A stretch of 64,000 nucleotides of DNA. It comes from Paenibacillus_AM sp052180255. GTDB lineage: Bacteria; Bacillota; Bacilli; Paenibacillales; NBRC-103111. The DNA is taken from contig NZ_CP197466.1 in NCBI RefSeq assembly GCF_052180255.1, forward strand, positions 868,001-932,000, in the 5' to 3' direction. The notes below the pieces were generated by a model. It had not been told where the DNA came from. It worked only from the letters and a program-made list of their open reading frames with translations, and searched no databases. Positions within the stretch are counted from its first letter, which is position 1. Each line of letters starts with the position of its first letter. Below, piece by piece: positions 42,378 to 51,160 of the stretch. The position numbers and the translations under genes were made by a program.

Positions 42378-42414
42378 AGACATTCAAGCCTTCGTGGTTT
42401 GGATGTCTTTTTTT
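42378..42414 (+). terminator. Terminator after the Met-Pro repeat gene
   Basis: AGACATTCAAGCC (42378-42390) pairs with GGTTTGGATGTCT (42396-42408) with two G-T or mismatched positions, followed by T7. Confidence 0.8.
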
Positions 42415-42496
42415 GTCTGATCAAATAAATGGATAATAAAAGTAATCCTATTGTATGATAAAAGTAGAGTATGTATTGAATAAAAAGGATGTGAAT

Positions 42497-43726
42497 ATGC
42501 AAGTGATCCAGCCTATTTATAAAGAACGTGAACAGCGTATGCAGGCTGTTATGAAGAGTAATGGTATTGATATATTTGTTGTCACGCAAAATATTGATTT
42601 GTATTATATGACGGGCTCTATGCAAAATGGATATTTGTTCGTCCCTGTCGAAGGAGACTCTATTTACATGGTACGCAGAAGCGTATTACGCGCACAGGAG
42701 GAATCCGCGACTGAAGTAGAAGCACTTGGATCCCTGCATACGCTGCAAGAGCGCCTTGCCGCTCGCTACCCGCAGGTGCGAGCGAAAGATATCGCCAGCG
42801 CTAATATCGCTGGCTCCCCGCTCGTGCTTGCCACGGAGCTGGATGTGCTTCCAGTTGCGACGTTCCGTCGTCTGGAAGCATCCATCCCTGGCGCGCAGTG
42901 GGTAGACGGCTCCCTGCTGATGCGGGAGCTGCGCATGATTAAATCGCCGGAGGAGATCGCGGCGATTCGAACTTCTGCCCGCGCCGTTGATGCGGCGCTG
43001 GAGGCGGCCCTGCGGCATGTCCGTCCCGGCATGCCGGAAGTGGAGCTGATGGCGTTTATCGAGCATCAGCTTCGGGTGAACGGGCATGCGGGTCTTATGC
43101 GCATGCGGGCGTACAATGCCGAGTTAGTCACCGGCATGGTAGCGGCAGGGTCGGCTGCTGCTGAGCCGACCTATTTTGACGGCCCCGGTGGGGGCCGTGG
43201 TCTGAGCGCTGCGTCGCCGCAAAGTTCTTCTCAACGGCCGATCGGTGCTGGAGAGCCAATTTTAATTGATTTGGGCTGCTGTATAGATGGTTATGTGATT
43301 GATCAAACACGGACTGCTGTTTTTGGTGAACTGGATGAAGATTTACAGCGTGCATACGAGGTTTCCGTAGCGATTCTTCATCAAGCTGAATCGAATCTCA
43401 AGCCCGGTATCAAATGTGAGCAGCTGTACTTAGATGCGCTGCAGCACGCTGCAGATGCAGGTCTTGCGGACCATTTTATGGGATATGGAGACAATCAGGT
43501 TAAGTTTTTGGGACATGGAATTGGACTTGAGATGGATGAACTACCTGTACTAGCTAAAGGGTTTTCTATTCCCTTAGAGCCCGGGATGGTTATCGCCATC
43601 GAACCGAAATTTACTTTCCCTGGTCGAGGCGTCGTCGGCATCGAAGACTCTTATTTAATCACGGAGGATGGATTTGAGAAACTATCAATTTCTCGAGATG
43701 GTGTGATGAAGCTACCCATTGATTAG
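42497..43726 (+). CDS. M24 family Xaa-Pro peptidase
   Basis: About 409 residues. The N-terminal creatinase-like domain (1-165) contains VVTQNIDLYYMTGSMQNGYLF. The C-terminal pita-bread peptidase domain has all five metal ligands in LIDLGCCIDGYVIDQTRTAVFG, FLGHGIGLEMDELP, VIAIEPKF and GIEDSYLI. It should remove an N-terminal residue before proline from peptides in the cytosol. ATG 42497 follows AAGGATG; the upstream ATG at 42455 lacks a site. Bases about 42750-43250 are much richer in GC (near 60%) than the ends and encode an odd Gly/Ser-rich loop, so the gene looks mosaic. Confidence 0.9.
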   Translation: MQVIQPIYKEREQRMQAVMKSNGIDIFVVTQNIDLYYMTGSMQNGYLFVPVEGDSIYMVRRSVLRAQEESATEVEALGSLHTLQERLAARYPQVRAKDIASANIAGSPLVLATELDVLPVATFRRLEASIPGAQWVDGSLLMRELRMIKSPEEIAAIRTSARAVDAALEAALRHVRPGMPEVELMAFIEHQLRVNGHAGLMRMRAYNAELVTGMVAAGSAAAEPTYFDGPGGGRGLSAASPQSSSQRPIGAGEPILIDLGCCIDGYVIDQTRTAVFGELDEDLQRAYEVSVAILHQAESNLKPGIKCEQLYLDALQHAADAGLADHFMGYGDNQVKFLGHGIGLEMDELPVLAKGFSIPLEPGMVIAIEPKFTFPGRGVVGIEDSYLITEDGFEKLSISRDGVMKLPID

Positions 43727-43820
43727 AACAATTCTAGTAATGGAATAGACATGCCTTCTTATTTTTAGTACCATAGATAGATATTATAAACTGGTACTTA
43801 AGCATGGGGAGGGAACAATC

Positions 43821-44210
43821 ATGCTGCAATTAGGAGAAAAAGTAGTTATTGTGGAGGACAGCATTGAGCAGAATTTGCCGATTGGTGAATATGCCTTTGT
43901 CATTGCCTATGACCGGAATCCGGATAATATATTTGACTATATGATTCGTATACCGAAGATAAATAAACATTTCTTTGTGCCTGCGAGCGATATCGAGCCA
44001 GAGGAAGTCTTGATACAGGAAGCTGTAGACCTCGTAGAACGAGAAGCACTCATTGACTATGCGCTTGCGACTCGGAATGAAGAACTCTTTTTCAAGCTTA
44101 TGAATGGGGAAGAGGTTGATGAGGCTGAAGAAGTTGAGGTCGAGGAAAAGACAGAAACTCTAACTGCCGAAGATTTTATTAGACAAATTAATTTAAGAGC
44201 ATGGATCTAA
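43821..44210 (+). CDS. Hypothetical acidic protein
   Basis: 129 residues, not recognised. The first 55 residues look like a small beta domain (MLQLGEKVVIVEDSIEQNLPIGEYAFVIAYDR, then YMIRIPKINKHFFVPASDI). After this comes a helical, strongly acidic section (EEVDEAEEVEVEEKTE). No signal peptide or metal motif is seen. GGGAGG lies before the ATG. It has its own hairpin terminator and stands between the M24 peptidase and gatC, not obviously part of either unit. Confidence 0.65.
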   Translation: MLQLGEKVVIVEDSIEQNLPIGEYAFVIAYDRNPDNIFDYMIRIPKINKHFFVPASDIEPEEVLIQEAVDLVEREALIDYALATRNEELFFKLMNGEEVDEAEEVEVEEKTETLTAEDFIRQINLRAWI

Positions 44211-44217
44211 TTATACA

Positions 44218-44261
44218 AGCAAGAGAGGGCTCGCTGCCGTAGGCAAGAGGTCCTCTTTTTC
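44218..44261 (+). terminator. Terminator after the hypothetical acidic gene
   Basis: AAGAGAGGGCTC pairs with GAGGTCCTCTT across a loop holding a second small stem (GCTGCC), followed by TTTTT. Confidence 0.65.
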
Positions 44262-44297
44262 TATATAGCTAGAGGAATCTCACACATTGCGCATACA

Positions 44298-44326
44298 TTG
44301 AGTTAGCGTAATTTCTAAGCTATAAT
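44298..44326 (+). promoter_or_regulatory. gatCAB promoter
   Basis: TTGAGT (44298-44303), a 17-bp spacer and a perfect TATAAT (44321-44326) about 57 bases before gatC. Confidence 0.7.
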
Positions 44327-44382
44327 ATGAAAAGCTTTCAACAACATATTTGAAACGGTTGGCTGAAAAAGGGGTGTCTGTG

Positions 44383-44670
44383 ATGAGTATTACATTAAAA
44401 GATGTTGAACATGTGGCCAAGCTGGCTCGTTTGGATTTAACGGATGAAGAGAAGGATCAATTTACCGAACAATTGAACGCGATTCTAAAATATGCGGAGC
44501 AATTAGGTCAATTAGATACGACGGGTGTTGTTCCAACCTCTCACGCAATGATTTTGAATAATGTAATGCGTGAAGATGAAGTTCGTCCATCTTTGCCAAT
44601 TGAGAAAGTATTATTGAATGCGCCTGAGGAAGAAGAAGGGCAATTTAAAGTACCAGCGGTTCTTGAATAG
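44383..44670 (+). CDS. gatC: Asp-tRNA(Asn)/Glu-tRNA(Gln) amidotransferase subunit C
   Basis: A 95-residue GatC (SITLKDVEHVAKLARLDLTDEEKDQF at the N-terminus; MREDEVRPSL near residue 67), the small subunit that wraps around GatA and stabilises the GatA-GatB complex. ATG 44383 follows AAGGGGTG; the frame upstream to 44350 is not needed. It heads the gatCAB operon, 30 bases before gatA, behind a good promoter. Confidence 0.95.
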   Translation: MSITLKDVEHVAKLARLDLTDEEKDQFTEQLNAILKYAEQLGQLDTTGVVPTSHAMILNNVMREDEVRPSLPIEKVLLNAPEEEEGQFKVPAVLE

Positions 44671-44700
44671 AACTACATATGAGGAAGGAGGCGTATGACG

Positions 44701-46161
44701 ATGTCATTATTTGAAAAGAAATTACAAGAGATTCATAATCTGCTGCACGCGCGTGAGTTAAGTACAACAGATTTGCTTAACCATGCCTATGATCGAATTG
44801 CGCAAGTAGAGCCTAAAGTGCAAGCTTTTATTAAATTAAATGAAGAAGATGCTCGTAAAACTGCGGCAAACCTCGATGAGCAACTAGCAAGTGGTATACA
44901 AGATCGTGGCTTGTTGTTTGGGTTACCCATCGGACTTAAAGATAATATTGTAACAGAAGGTTTAACTACAACTTGTGCGAGTCAATTTTTATCTAATTTT
45001 AATCCGGTTTATGATGCGACTGTCGTTCGTAAGTTGAAAGAAGCCGGCACTGTTACAGTAGGTAAACTAAATATGGATGAGTTTGCAATGGGGGGCTCCA
45101 ATGAGAACTCTTCCTTCCATCCAACATATAATCCTTGGAATGTTGAGTATGTTCCTGGTGGTTCATCAGGCGGTTCGGCAGCATCCGTTGCTGCAGGAGA
45201 AGTCTATTTCTCATTAGGTTCTGATACGGGCGGCTCGATTCGTCAACCTGCTGCATATTGTGGGGTCGTTGGTCTAAAACCAACCTATGGTCTCGTTTCT
45301 CGTTTTGGGCTTGTTGCTTTCGCTTCATCACTGGATCAAATCGGACCTATTACGAAAAATGTTGAAGATTCGGCTTACTTACTTCAAGCGATTGCAGGAC
45401 ATGATCCAAGTGATTCGACTTCTGCAAAAGTGGATATTCCAGATTACATCGCTGCGCTTTCTGGGGATGTAAAAGGCTTGCGTATCGCAGTTCCTAAAGA
45501 GTACTTCGGAAGTGGGATTGATCCTCAAGTGAAAGAACGTGTGAAAGAAGCACTTCAAGTTCTTGAAGGTCTTGGTGCGATTTGTGAAGAGGTATCATTG
45601 CCTCACTCTGAGTATGCAGTTGCGACGTATTACTTGTTAGCTTCATCTGAAGCGTCATCTAACTTGGCTCGTTTTGATGGTGTTCGTTATGGTGTTCGTA
45701 CAGATAATGCAGATAACCTGCTTGAGCTTTATCATAAGTCACGTAGTGAAGGCTTTGGCTCAGAAGTGAAGCGTCGGATTATGCTCGGAACGTATGCGCT
45801 ATCTTCTGGCTACTATGATGCTTATTATTTGAAGGCACAGCAAGTTCGTACTTTAATTAAACAAGATTTTGAACAAGTGTTTGAAAAATATGATGTCATC
45901 ATCGGACCTACTGCACCAACTACAGCGTTCCGTATCGGTGAACAAGTCAATAATCCATTAACGATGTATTTGAATGACATTCTTACAATTCCAGTTAACC
46001 TTGCGGGTGTTCCAGCGATCTCTGTACCTTGTGGATTAGCGGATGGTATGCCAGTTGGTTTGCAAATTATCGGAAAAGCATTGGATGAGTCCACTGTATT
46101 ACGTGTTGCTCATGCCTTCGAACAACATACAGATCACCACAAGCAGCGTCCACAGCTGTAA
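44701..46161 (+). CDS. gatA: Asp-tRNA(Asn)/Glu-tRNA(Gln) amidotransferase subunit A
   Basis: A 486-residue amidase-signature enzyme that releases ammonia from glutamine for the transamidation of Glu-tRNA(Gln). The Ser-cisSer-Lys triad is seen in GLPIGLKDNIVT (Lys), PGGSSGGSAASVAAG (cis-Ser) and SDTGGSIRQPAAYCG (Ser nucleophile). ATG 44701 lies nine bases after GGAGG; ATG 44695 is also in frame but only three bases from that site. It is followed by gatB after 26 bases. The subunits act together in the cytosol. Confidence 0.97.
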   Translation: MSLFEKKLQEIHNLLHARELSTTDLLNHAYDRIAQVEPKVQAFIKLNEEDARKTAANLDEQLASGIQDRGLLFGLPIGLKDNIVTEGLTTTCASQFLSNFNPVYDATVVRKLKEAGTVTVGKLNMDEFAMGGSNENSSFHPTYNPWNVEYVPGGSSGGSAASVAAGEVYFSLGSDTGGSIRQPAAYCGVVGLKPTYGLVSRFGLVAFASSLDQIGPITKNVEDSAYLLQAIAGHDPSDSTSAKVDIPDYIAALSGDVKGLRIAVPKEYFGSGIDPQVKERVKEALQVLEGLGAICEEVSLPHSEYAVATYYLLASSEASSNLARFDGVRYGVRTDNADNLLELYHKSRSEGFGSEVKRRIMLGTYALSSGYYDAYYLKAQQVRTLIKQDFEQVFEKYDVIIGPTAPTTAFRIGEQVNNPLTMYLNDILTIPVNLAGVPAISVPCGLADGMPVGLQIIGKALDESTVLRVAHAFEQHTDHHKQRPQL

Positions 46162-46187
46162 TTTTGTCAGGAAAGGAGCAATTATTA

Positions 46188-47627
46188 GTGACAACTAGCA
46201 AATATGAAACCGTTGTAGGTCTTGAAGTGCACGTCGAACTGCACACGCATTCCAAAATCTTTTGTGGCTGCTCGACTTCATTTGGAGCACCGCCTAATAC
46301 TCATACATGTCCGATTTGCCTAGGTCATCCAGGTGTACTGCCTGTTTTGAATCATCAGGCATTAGAATTCGCGATGAAAGCGGCAATGGCGCTTAATTGT
46401 GAAATTGCGACAGAAACAAAGTTCGATCGTAAGAACTATTTTTACCCAGATTCACCTAAAGCCTATCAGATTTCCCAATACGATAAACCTGTCGGAGAAA
46501 ATGGGTGGATCGATATTGAAGTTGATGGTAAAACAAAGCGGATTGGGATTACGAGATTACACTTGGAAGAAGACGCAGGTAAGCTTACGCACGTAGATGG
46601 TGGTTATGCTTCACTTGTTGACTTTAACCGTGTAGGTACACCACTTGTAGAGATCGTTTCTGAGCCAGACATTCGTACACCTGAAGAAGCTCGTGCTTAC
46701 TTAGAGAAGCTTAAAGCGATCATGTTGTACTGCGAAGTTTCTGACGTGAAAATGGAAGAAGGATCTCTGCGTTGTGATGCGAACATCTCCATTCGTCCTT
46801 GGGGACAAGAAAAGTTCGGTACAAGAGCTGAACTGAAGAATATGAACTCCTTCCGCGGTGTGCAGCGTGGACTCGAATATGAAGAAATTCGTCAAGCAGA
46901 TGTACTTGATAGTGGACAACAAGTTGTTCAAGAAACACGTCGCTGGGATGAAGCACAAGGAAAGACCATTTCCATGCGTTCGAAGGAAGAGTCCCACGAT
47001 TATCGTTATTTCCCAGATCCGGACCTTGTGTCTATTCATATTGACGAAGCTTGGAAAGATCGTGTAAGAAATTCCATCCCTGAACTTCCAGATGCACGTA
47101 AGGTACGTTATAGTCAGGAGTTTGGTCTACCTGACTATGATGCCGAAGTTATTACGGCTTCCAAGAAAATGGCAGACTTCTTCGAAGAATCTCTCCAATA
47201 TACAAAGGATGCAAAGCAAGTCTCCAATTGGATCATGGGAGATTTACTAGGTTACTTGAATGCAGGGAATTTGGAGCTTAAAGATGTCAGCATTACAGGT
47301 AAAGGCTTGGGCGAGATGATTAATCTCATCGACAGTGGAACCATTTCAACAAAGATTGCGAAGACTGTATTCAAGGAAATGCTTGAAACAGGTAAGGAAC
47401 CAAAGCAAATTGTTGAGGAAAAGGGACTTGTTCAAATCAGCGATGAAGGTGCGATTAAAGAAATCGTGTTGGCTGTTATTGCAAACAACCCGAAATCAGT
47501 TGCTGATTATAAGTCGGGTAATGAACGAGCAGTTGGATTTATCGTTGGACAAGTGATGAAAGAAAGTAAAGGGAAAGCAAATCCAGGTATGGTGAATAAA
47601 CTCATCGTTGAAGCCTTAAACAGCTAA
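46188..47627 (+). CDS. gatB: Asp-tRNA(Asn)/Glu-tRNA(Gln) amidotransferase subunit B
   Basis: A 479-residue GatB: kinase-like cradle with VVGLEVHVELHTHSKIFCGC, the zinc-type cysteines (FCGC and CPIC), YFYPDSPKAYQISQYD and RLHLEEDAGKLTH, then a C-terminal YqeY-like tail domain (about 330-479) that binds tRNA. It phosphorylates and transamidates Glu-tRNA(Gln) with ammonia from GatA. The start is GTG 46188, nine bases after AAGGAG; the frame opens earlier at 46164. A terminator closes the operon. Confidence 0.97.
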   Translation: MTTSKYETVVGLEVHVELHTHSKIFCGCSTSFGAPPNTHTCPICLGHPGVLPVLNHQALEFAMKAAMALNCEIATETKFDRKNYFYPDSPKAYQISQYDKPVGENGWIDIEVDGKTKRIGITRLHLEEDAGKLTHVDGGYASLVDFNRVGTPLVEIVSEPDIRTPEEARAYLEKLKAIMLYCEVSDVKMEEGSLRCDANISIRPWGQEKFGTRAELKNMNSFRGVQRGLEYEEIRQADVLDSGQQVVQETRRWDEAQGKTISMRSKEESHDYRYFPDPDLVSIHIDEAWKDRVRNSIPELPDARKVRYSQEFGLPDYDAEVITASKKMADFFEESLQYTKDAKQVSNWIMGDLLGYLNAGNLELKDVSITGKGLGEMINLIDSGTISTKIAKTVFKEMLETGKEPKQIVEEKGLVQISDEGAIKEIVLAVIANNPKSVADYKSGNERAVGFIVGQVMKESKGKANPGMVNKLIVEALNS

Positions 47628-47650
47628 AATAGTATGCTATCCAGAGAAAG

Positions 47651-47682
47651 AAGCGACATATCCTAGAATGTGTCGCTTTTTT
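47651..47682 (+). terminator. gatCAB terminator
   Basis: AAGCGACA (47651-47658) and TGTCGCTT (47671-47678) form a perfect stem, followed by a T run. Confidence 0.85.
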
Positions 47683-47761
47683 ATTTTGTATAGGGAGTTA
47701 TTTGGGGGTGTTTTGGGATTACCGGCCAAAGTAAAATTGCTATTATTTTTTTTCGAATATT

Positions 47762-47788
47762 TGAAGGGGACGACGAATCATTTACGTC
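47762..47788 (+). promoter_or_regulatory. Possible ECF-type promoter of the sigma factor operon
   Basis: TGAAGG (47762-47767), a 17-bp spacer and CGTC (47785-47788) resemble the TGAAAC/CGTC pattern of ECF sigma factors. The match is partial at the -35. Autoregulation would be usual for such operons. Confidence 0.4.
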
Positions 47789-47825
47789 TAATAGGTATCA
47801 AACTAAATAAGAGGCGGGTGCTGCG

Positions 47826-48431
47826 ATGCAAGAATTGACGGATGAACAGCTTATCCAATCAATCCGTCAAGGTCACATAGACGCGTATCGTGATTTGGTA
47901 GATCGGCACAAGGGACTGATTTTTAATTATATTTACCAAATGGTAGGCCAAAGAGAGACCGCGGAGGATTTGGCACAAGAAGTATTCATTAAAGTTTTTC
48001 GAAACCTAAGTCATTTTAGAGGCGATTCCAAATTCACGACATGGATTTTTCGACTGACAGTCAATGTGGTTACCGATTACAGAAGGTCTCAGAAGCGTAA
48101 GCCGTTACAAATTATGCTGGATAAAATCAAGGACTGGTGGCGCGATGACAGTCTTGGACCCGAAGGGATTATGATTAAACAAGAACAACAAGATGCTGTA
48201 CACAGCTTGCTCGCTGAACTACCTGACAAATACCAGCACATTTTATTCTTGTATCACTTTAAGGAAATGTCCTATCAAGAAATAGCTGAAATAACGAATT
48301 TGCCAATCAAGACAGTAGAAACAAGGCTTTATCGTGGTAAGTCTCTTTTAAAGGAAAAATGGATGGAGGTGCATCCGCATGAACAACAAGCACACTTACG
48401 GCGACGAAATACTGCGTCAGAGTATAAATAA
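47826..48431 (+). CDS. ECF-type RNA polymerase sigma factor (SigW-like)
   Basis: A 201-residue sigma factor with region 2 (about 20-90: DLVDRHKGLIFNYIYQMVGQRETAEDLAQEVFIKVFRNLSHFRGDSKFTTWIF, whose middle is the core-binding and -10 recognition part) and region 4 (about 130-185: LPDKYQHILFLYHFKEMSYQEIAEITNLPIKTVETRLYRGKSLL). It should direct an envelope-stress regulon. GAGGCGGGTG precedes the ATG. Its 3' end overlaps the next gene, an anti-sigma-like membrane protein, by 53 bases, so the two are translationally coupled. Confidence 0.92.
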   Translation: MQELTDEQLIQSIRQGHIDAYRDLVDRHKGLIFNYIYQMVGQRETAEDLAQEVFIKVFRNLSHFRGDSKFTTWIFRLTVNVVTDYRRSQKRKPLQIMLDKIKDWWRDDSLGPEGIMIKQEQQDAVHSLLAELPDKYQHILFLYHFKEMSYQEIAEITNLPIKTVETRLYRGKSLLKEKWMEVHPHEQQAHLRRRNTASEYK

Positions 48432-48711
48432 ATACCTGGGTCCTCTAGATGTCATAGAGCCGTCCAGTGATTTTACAGATCAAGTAATGAAACAGGTGGT
48501 TATCGCCTCCTCGCAGCAGGAGAAAGGTTCTAACGAAGCACCCGGTGGTGTAATTCAATTGCGCAGAGAAATGATCCATGGCGCTATTGCGGCAGCAGCC
48601 ACTTATATCTTCATCCAGACTGGTGTACTAAGTAAGCTGCTTGCACTTAATACAACTGTCCTTGAAGTTACACATTACATCGAGCGAATATCAGGTTATT
48701 TCACATTCTAA
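48379..48711 (+). CDS. Putative anti-sigma factor, single-pass membrane protein
   Basis: 110 residues: a hydrophilic N-terminal part of about 70 residues, then one hydrophobic segment (HGAIAAAATYIFIQTGVLSKLLAL) and a short external tail. No zinc-binding HxxxCxxC anti-sigma motif is visible. The position, with a 53-bp overlap with the sigma gene, and the topology suggest it holds the sigma factor at the membrane. GGAGGTG lies before the ATG. The function is inferred from context alone. Confidence 0.6.
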   Translation: MNNKHTYGDEILRQSINKYLGPLDVIEPSSDFTDQVMKQVVIASSQQEKGSNEAPGGVIQLRREMIHGAIAAAATYIFIQTGVLSKLLALNTTVLEVTHYIERISGYFTF

Positions 48712-48737
48712 TCTAACTAGAGGGGAGAATCATTCAA

Positions 48738-49289
48738 ATGAATGAACATCCAAATTACAATGAACCGCCTTACCATCCAAATTATCATGGGTATCCACCC
48801 TATCCGTCATCTGTACCACGTAAGAAAAAATGGGCATCTGGGATGTTATCCTTCTTCATTCCAGGAACAGGTCACATGTATTTAGGCTTAATGCAGCGTG
48901 GCTTGATGTTTATGTTTTTTCTCGCATTTAGTATTTTTCTTGTCGTGACCTTAGCTTCATCGCATGATTCAAATCCAGGAATGATTTTTATCGCCTCTAT
49001 ACTAATTCCAATTACTTATTTCTACACCATATTCGATGCGCTTCAATATACAGATAAAGTAAATCATGCTACTGCTTTATATGGGGAACTTCCCAGTAAC
49101 TTCGGTAAAGTGACTGGTAATAATACACTTGCATTTATCATCATTGCTGGAGGTTGTATGTTTTTCATGGCGAGCATGAAACCAACCTGGCTGTCGTCAC
49201 TCGTACAAACATTGGGTACTTATGTAGGTGGGATTATTTTAATTGGTATCGGTGTGTTGATGGTTTTACTCAATATGCGCAAACGATAA
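48738..49289 (+). CDS. Multi-pass membrane protein of the ECF module
   Basis: 183 residues. A Pro/Tyr/Asn-rich cytosolic N-terminus (NYNEPPYHPNYHGYPPYPSS) is followed by about four membrane segments. WASGMLSFFIPGTGHMYLGLMQRGLMFMF resembles TM2-domain or DUF5683-like proteins. AGAGGGGAGAATC precedes the ATG. It sits between the anti-sigma-like gene and a LiaF-like/DUF4097 gene, 15 bases from the latter, so it belongs to the same unit. The role is unknown. Confidence 0.65.
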   Translation: MNEHPNYNEPPYHPNYHGYPPYPSSVPRKKKWASGMLSFFIPGTGHMYLGLMQRGLMFMFFLAFSIFLVVTLASSHDSNPGMIFIASILIPITYFYTIFDALQYTDKVNHATALYGELPSNFGKVTGNNTLAFIIIAGGCMFFMASMKPTWLSSLVQTLGTYVGGIILIGIGVLMVLLNMRKR

Positions 49290-49304
49290 TTCTGGAGGAA
49301 TTCG

Positions 49305-50567
49305 ATGATAAAAGTTGGTCGTTATACTGCGGCATTTCTTCTTTTGGTGGTCGGCGGTTTATTGCTACTCGAGCAATTTACATCTATTTATACGCTGCCC
49401 ATAATATTGGATTGGTGGCCAGTTCTTTTCATATTATTAGGTCTGGAATACATTTATTTTAGTTCAAAATATAAAAGCTCTGACCGTCAATTACGATTAG
49501 ACTCGCTTGGGATATTGCTTTCTGTTTTGATATCCGTTGTGATTGTTGGCAGTGTACATGCATCATCTGCTATTGATTTTATTAAAGGTCTCAACATATC
49601 AACATTTTATGTAGATGACTCTGATGAGGAAGACGGAGTAAGCATACCCGTGATACAAGTTCAATCTAATGATAGTTCGAATATGAGCTCTAGTGCGAAC
49701 GTGAATTCGAACTCGTTTGAACTTGAAAAAACGTATGTCCTTCTTTCTGCGGATACAAAAAATATCCAATTGAAGAATGTAAATGGCGGAGTGAATATTC
49801 ACAGTGGCGATGTGCAGAGTATTGAAATCGTGACCCATGTAGTGGTTCCGCATGTAGGAGCAGCAGAAGCGAAAAGAATAGCAGAGGAATCACGTATTCA
49901 CTATACGGCTGGAAAGGACATTCAAATTAGTGCAGAAGGTCAAACCTATTCGTCTTCGGGCATTAATAAGCAAAAAGCAATCATGAATCTTGAAGTTACT
50001 GTTCCAAAATCATTATCAAGTAATTATCAAATTGAGGTCATCAATGGCCAGGTTCGTGCAGAAGGTATTCCTGTTCAGCAAGTTCTGAGGACAACTGTTA
50101 CGAATGGCTCAATCGAAATAACCAATATTGATGGAAGTGTAATTACACAGACGACCAATGGTGAAATCAAGCTGGACAATATCCGCGGTAATGCCCAAGC
50201 AATTACAACGACGGGTGTAGTAAAAGTCAGTAACATAAGCGGTGACCTTAAAGCAGAATCTACCGTTGGAGCAATAAATATTTCCGAGGCTGGCGGAGTT
50301 CTTCAGGCTCATACAACAACAGGGAAGATTTCGATTAAGTCTGGACAAATTAACGGTGCATGGGATATCGATAACTCGATAGGTTCCGTTAGTATTTCCT
50401 TGCCAGACAATGCCGATTTTAGAGTGGAGGGTAACATCACAGGCGGATTGAATTCTGATTTTCCTGACATACGTAAGAATGACGGACTTCAAGGGAAGAA
50501 TGGCGCAGGTACACACGTGATCCGAATTAAAACAATTGGGCAAGTCTCAATAACAAAAAATATCTGA
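49305..50567 (+). CDS. LiaF-type membrane protein with DUF4097-like beta-helix
   Basis: 420 residues. N-terminal membrane segments (about 8-30, 33-55 and 70-90) with ILDWWPVLFILLGLEYIYFSSKY resemble LiaI/LiaF proteins. An extracytoplasmic region (about 95-420) holds repeated short beta-strands (TTNGEIKLDNIRGNAQAITT, TTGVVKVSNISGDLKAEST, TTGKISIKSGQI) typical of DUF4097 beta-helices. TGGAGG precedes the ATG. It ends the sigma/anti-sigma operon. It may sense or respond to cell-envelope stress from outside the membrane, but the molecular role is not known. Confidence 0.75.
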   Translation: MIKVGRYTAAFLLLVVGGLLLLEQFTSIYTLPIILDWWPVLFILLGLEYIYFSSKYKSSDRQLRLDSLGILLSVLISVVIVGSVHASSAIDFIKGLNISTFYVDDSDEEDGVSIPVIQVQSNDSSNMSSSANVNSNSFELEKTYVLLSADTKNIQLKNVNGGVNIHSGDVQSIEIVTHVVVPHVGAAEAKRIAEESRIHYTAGKDIQISAEGQTYSSSGINKQKAIMNLEVTVPKSLSSNYQIEVINGQVRAEGIPVQQVLRTTVTNGSIEITNIDGSVITQTTNGEIKLDNIRGNAQAITTTGVVKVSNISGDLKAESTVGAINISEAGGVLQAHTTTGKISIKSGQINGAWDIDNSIGSVSISLPDNADFRVEGNITGGLNSDFPDIRKNDGLQGKNGAGTHVIRIKTIGQVSITKNI

Positions 50568-50582
50568 GTGTGCTAAGTTTCA

Positions 50583-50612
50583 TTGACAACAATTCCTCTG
50601 CACCTTTACAAT
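50583..50612 (+). promoter_or_regulatory. perR promoter
   Basis: TTGACA (50583-50588), an 18-bp spacer and TACAAT (50607-50612) lie 47 bases upstream of the start. No clear Per box was recognised. Confidence 0.55.
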
Positions 50613-50658
50613 ACAAGGTAAGATTTGATTCGAGTACGAGTCGCAGGGTGGTGAAAAC

Positions 50659-51102
50659 ATGTCTGAAAACCTGTCGGATGCATTAAGTAAACTGAAAAAT
50701 AATGGAGTTCGGATGACGCCGCAACGGCATGCGATTTTATCGTTTTTGCTTCAGTCGATGAATCATCCAACTGCTGATGATATTTATAAAGCATTGGAAA
50801 AGAAATTTCCGAATATGAGTGTTGCTACTGTTTATAATAATTTGAAGGTGTTTATTGAAGCGGGGTTAGTTCGCGAATTGACGTATGGAGATAATTCATC
50901 TCGATTTGACGCGGATATGAGTGAACATTACCATGCAATGTGTGTCCAGTGTGGCAAAATTGTTGATTTCGAACATCCTCCATTATATAACGTTGAGCAA
51001 GCTGCAACTGAACAAACTAGCTTCCATGTAGAGGGACATCGTCTTGAAGTGTATGGAACTTGCAGTGAATGTGCCACAGCTTCCAAGCAATACTTGCATT
51101 AA
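50659..51102 (+). CDS. perR: Peroxide-responsive repressor PerR
   Basis: A 147-residue Fur-family regulator that closely follows B. subtilis PerR: RMTPQRHAILSFLLQSMNHPTADDIYKALEKKFPNMSVATVYNNLKVF forms the winged helix. The regulatory metal site has His37, Asp in SSRFDADM and His in SEHYHAMC. The structural zinc site has CVQC and CSEC. Metal-catalysed histidine oxidation by peroxide relieves repression of oxidative-stress genes. ATG 50659 follows AGGGTGG. The following genes ygzB and ygxA and the rRNA operon keep the B. subtilis order. Confidence 0.95.
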   Translation: MSENLSDALSKLKNNGVRMTPQRHAILSFLLQSMNHPTADDIYKALEKKFPNMSVATVYNNLKVFIEAGLVRELTYGDNSSRFDADMSEHYHAMCVQCGKIVDFEHPPLYNVEQAATEQTSFHVEGHRLEVYGTCSECATASKQYLH

Positions 51103-51131
51103 TTTATATTTATCCGCCATTTAATTCGTAA

Positions 51132-51160
51132 CTGACCACAGGGTTCATTTTTAGTATAAT
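51132..51160 (+). promoter_or_regulatory. Promoter of the GH18 gene
   Basis: CTGACC (51132-51137), a 17-bp spacer and a perfect TATAAT (51155-51160). It is directly followed by a hairpin with T run, so the predicted start site lies inside the terminator hairpin. Confidence 0.6.
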
